The notes below the pieces were generated by a model. The model did no database searches and was not told the origin of the DNA. It saw only the letters and a list, made by a program, of their open reading frames with translations. This document shows, one piece after another, positions 5,002-6,721 of a DNA stretch of 6,721 nt. The translations under genes and the position numbers were made by a program. Location: the NCBI GenBank assembly GCA_902826945.1, contig CADEGS010000104.1, forward strand, positions 7,826-14,546. Reading direction: 5' to 3'. The stretch comes from an uncultured bacterium. Lineage in GTDB: Bacteria; Planctomycetota; UBA1135; GCA-002686595. Position 1 is the first letter of the stretch; each line of letters opens with the position of its first letter.

Positions 5002-5508
5002 ATGACGCGGCGCTTCCTGACCTCCGAGGACGTGGCCCACGCGCAGGGCGGCGAGATCGTCGTCGACGCGGCGACGATCGTGACGCCGCAGGCGCTCGAG
5101 GCCGCGGCGGCGGCGGGCATCGCGATCCGCACGCAGGAGGGCGCCTGGCGCGAGCCGCCGCCCGACCGCGGCCCGGACGCGGCGCGCGCGCAGACCGTGC
5201 TGCCGCACCTGCCGGAGCCCGAGGGCGAGTCGGAGATCGGCGCCATGGCGATCGTCACCGCCGTCGGCAAGAACCGTCCGGGCGTGCTGGCCGAGATCAC
5301 CGCGGCGATCGCGGACGAGGGCGGCAACGTGCACGACGTCTCGCAGCGCGTGGTCGGCGGCTACTTCCACATGATCCTGACGGTCGAGGTCTCGCAGGCG
5401 GCGCCCTTCGAGGCGCTCAAGGGCCGGCTGGAGTGCCTCGGCGGCACGGACGACTTCGCCGTGCGCGTGATGCACGAGCGCGTCTTCCGCTTCATGCACA
5501 GGGTCTGA
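5002..5508 (+). CDS. ACT-domain protein (UPF0237 family) with extra N-terminal module
   Basis: Protein of 168 residues in two parts. The C-terminal part (~80-168) is a UPF0237-type ACT domain: [20 protein letters not shown] (83-102), [20 protein letters not shown] (107-126) and the characteristic ending [10 protein letters not shown]. Free-standing UPF0237 proteins are about 90 residues; ACT domains usually bind small ligands such as amino acids. The added N-terminal part (1-~45, FLTSEDV then [12 protein letters not shown]) resembles the motif in which EutT begins (I/L-T-x-x-x-L, later LTPSAR), a stretch seen in metabolosome accessory proteins; this resemblance is from memory. A Pro/Ala-rich linker (~46-78) joins the two. 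The gene lies 19 bases after BMC-T and 2 bases before the UPF0210 gene, its usual partner. Role unknown; a sensor or regulatory subunit of the partner, perhaps targeted to the microcompartment, is inferred. Confidence 0.85.
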   Translation: MTRRFLTSEDVAHAQGGEIVVDAATIVTPQALEAAAAAGIAIRTQEGAWREPPPDRGPDAARAQTVLPHLPEPEGESEIGAMAIVTAVGKNRPGVLAEITAAIADEGGNVHDVSQRVVGGYFHMILTVEVSQAAPFEALKGRLECLGGTDDFAVRVMHERVFRFMHRV

Positions 5509-5510
5509 GC

Positions 5511-6721
5511 GTGAGCTTCAGCGAGCGCGAGATCCTCGAGACCGTGCGCATGGTCGAGCTCGAGACGCTCGACATCCGCACCACCACGCTCGGCATCAGC
5601 CTGTTCGACTGCGCCGACGCCGATCTCGAGAGCGCCTGCGAGAAGGTCTACGCCAAGATCGTCCACCACGGCCGCGGCCTGGTCGAGGTGGCGCGCTCGA
5701 TCAGCGCCGACTACGGCGTGCCGATCGTGAACAAGCGCATCGCCGTCACGCCCATCGCGTGGGTCGCGGCGGCCTCGGGCGCGAGCGACCTGACGCCCTT
5801 CGCGCGCGCCATGGACCTGGCCGCGGCCGAGGTCGGCGTGGACTTCATCGGCGGCTTCTCGGCGCACGTCGAGAAGGGCTTCACGACGTCCGACCGCGCG
5901 CTCTTCGACTCGATCCCGCAGGCCTTGGCCGCGACCGAGCGCGTGTGCGCCTCGGTGGCGCTGGCCAGCACGCGCGCGGGGATCAACGTGGACGCGGTGG
6001 CGCTCTTCGCCGCGGCCGTGCGCGCCAGCGCGCAGGCGACCGCGGCGCGCGGCGGGCTCGCCTGCGCCAAGCTCGTGTGCTTCTGCAACGCCGTGCAGGA
6101 CAACCCCTTCGTCGCCGGCGCGCACCTCGGCGTGGGCGAGCCCGAGACGGTCCTGAACGTCGGCGTCTCGGGGCCCGGCGTCGTGCGCTCGGCGCTCGCG
6201 CGCCTCGAGCCCGACACCGACCTCCTGTCGGTGGCGGAGACGGTCAAGCGCACCGCCTTCAAGATCACGCGCATGGGCGAGCTGGTCGGCCGCGAGGCGG
6301 CGCGGCGCCTGGGCACGACCTTCGGCATCGTGGACGTCAGCCTGGCCCCGACGCCGGCCATGGGCGACTCGGTCTCGGACATCCTCGAGCTGATCGGCGT
6401 CGAGCGCACGGGCGCGCCGGGCACGACGGCCGCGCTCGCGCTCCTGACCGACGCGGTCAAGAAGGGCGGCGCGATGGCGTCCTCGAGCGTCGGCGGCCTC
6501 TCGGGCGCGTTCATCCCGGTCTCGGAGGACGCCGGCATGATCGCCGCGGTGCGCGACGGCGCGCTCTCGCTCGCCAAGCTCGAGGCGATGACGGCGGTGT
6601 GCTCGGTCGGCCTCGACATGATCGCGGTGCCCGGCGACACGCCGCTGGCGACGCTCGTCGGCCTGATCGCCGACGAGATGGCGATCGGCATGGTGAACCA
6701 GAAGACGACCGCCGTGCGCGT
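5511..6721 (+). CDS. UPF0210 / DUF711 PFL-like protein, 3' end cut by window edge
   Basis: GTG at 5511 opens a frame reaching the right edge (403 complete codons). It follows the UPF0210 (DUF711) family almost without gaps: [20 protein letters not shown] (8-27), [17 protein letters not shown] (74-90), [15 protein letters not shown] (110-124), [10 protein letters not shown] (216-225), [20 protein letters not shown] (241-260), [20 protein letters not shown] (272-291), [17 protein letters not shown] (328-344) and [11 protein letters not shown] (368-378). Family members have about 450 residues, so roughly the last 50 are missing. DUF711 proteins are placed in the pyruvate-formate-lyase-like fold group, but their activity is unknown. 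The gene is almost always next to a UPF0237 ACT gene, as here (2-base gap, likely translational coupling). AGGG at 5500-5503 is a weak ribosome binding site. Its place at the end of a BMC shell operon suggests a role in that pathway, perhaps acting on its substrate; this is inference. Confidence 0.92.
   Translation, partial: MSFSEREILETVRMVELETLDIRTTTLGISLFDCADADLESACEKVYAKIVHHGRGLVEVARSISADYGVPIVNKRIAVTPIAWVAAASGASDLTPFARAMDLAAAEVGVDFIGGFSAHVEKGFTTSDRALFDSIPQALAATERVCASVALASTRAGINVDAVALFAAAVRASAQATAARGGLACAKLVCFCNAVQDNPFVAGAHLGVGEPETVLNVGVSGPGVVRSALARLEPDTDLLSVAETVKRTAFKITRMGELVGREAARRLGTTFGIVDVSLAPTPAMGDSVSDILELIGVERTGAPGTTAALALLTDAVKKGGAMASSSVGGLSGAFIPVSEDAGMIAAVRDGALSLAKLEAMTAVCSVGLDMIAVPGDTPLATLVGLIADEMAIGMVNQKTTAVR

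Noticed and set aside
5511..6721. UPF0210 protein as a true glycyl radical enzyme
   Set aside because: No glycyl-radical motif or activase is visible, and as far as I recall the family lacks the C-terminal radical glycine; the last ~50 residues are outside the window, so this is not fully excluded.
1..6721. CRISPR array, tRNA/rRNA, insertion sequence or att site
   Set aside because: No regularly spaced repeats, tRNA-like cloverleaf, transposase frame or terminal inverted repeats were seen; the window is densely filled with protein genes.

Overview
The window is very GC-rich (estimated by eye at well over 70% G+C, with nearly every third codon position G or C). It carries most of a bacterial microcompartment (BMC, metabolosome) operon. 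The base composition and the shell-protein set, above all the two BMC-T types and the tandem BMC-P genes, recall the Haliangium ochraceum (Myxococcota) microcompartment. That assignment is from memory of those sequences; the taxon itself cannot be fixed from this window.

Layout. Positions 1-308 (minus strand) hold the N-terminal part of a divergently transcribed multi-helix membrane protein that runs off the left edge. Positions 309-563 are the divergent intergenic region, with several short inverted repeats and a plausible sigma70-type promoter for the BMC operon. All remaining genes are on the plus strand and closely packed: BMC-H shell hexamer 1 (564-881); a CoA-acylating aldehyde dehydrogenase with a long Ala/Pro-rich C-terminal extension, a candidate encapsulation helix and a terminal cysteine cluster (921-2744); BMC-H 2 (2796-3095); a double-domain BMC-T of the gated, stacking type (3105-3749); two tandem-duplicated BMC-P pentamer (vertex) genes (3749-4072 and 4066-4389); a second BMC-T of the single-layer type (4386-4982); a UPF0237-type ACT-domain protein with an extra N-terminal module (5002-5508); and a UPF0210/DUF711 (PFL-like) protein (5511 to the right edge, lacking roughly its last 50 residues).

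How the genes work together. The BMC-H, BMC-T and BMC-P proteins provide facets, gated or alternative pores, and vertices, so together they could form a closed shell. The aldehyde dehydrogenase is the expected core enzyme, turning an aldehyde plus CoA and NAD+ into an acyl-CoA and NADH inside the shell. The enzyme that makes the aldehyde (the signature enzyme) is not visible, nor are a PduL/Pta phosphotransacylase or an alcohol dehydrogenase. The most unusual point is that the last two genes are the UPF0237/UPF0210 pair, widespread but of unknown function. Here it is directly attached to a BMC operon, and the UPF0237 member carries an N-terminal stretch resembling a motif of metabolosome accessory proteins such as EutT. 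UPF0210 proteins belong to the pyruvate-formate-lyase-like fold group, so the pair is a candidate for the missing enzyme/regulator part of an uncharacterised metabolosome.
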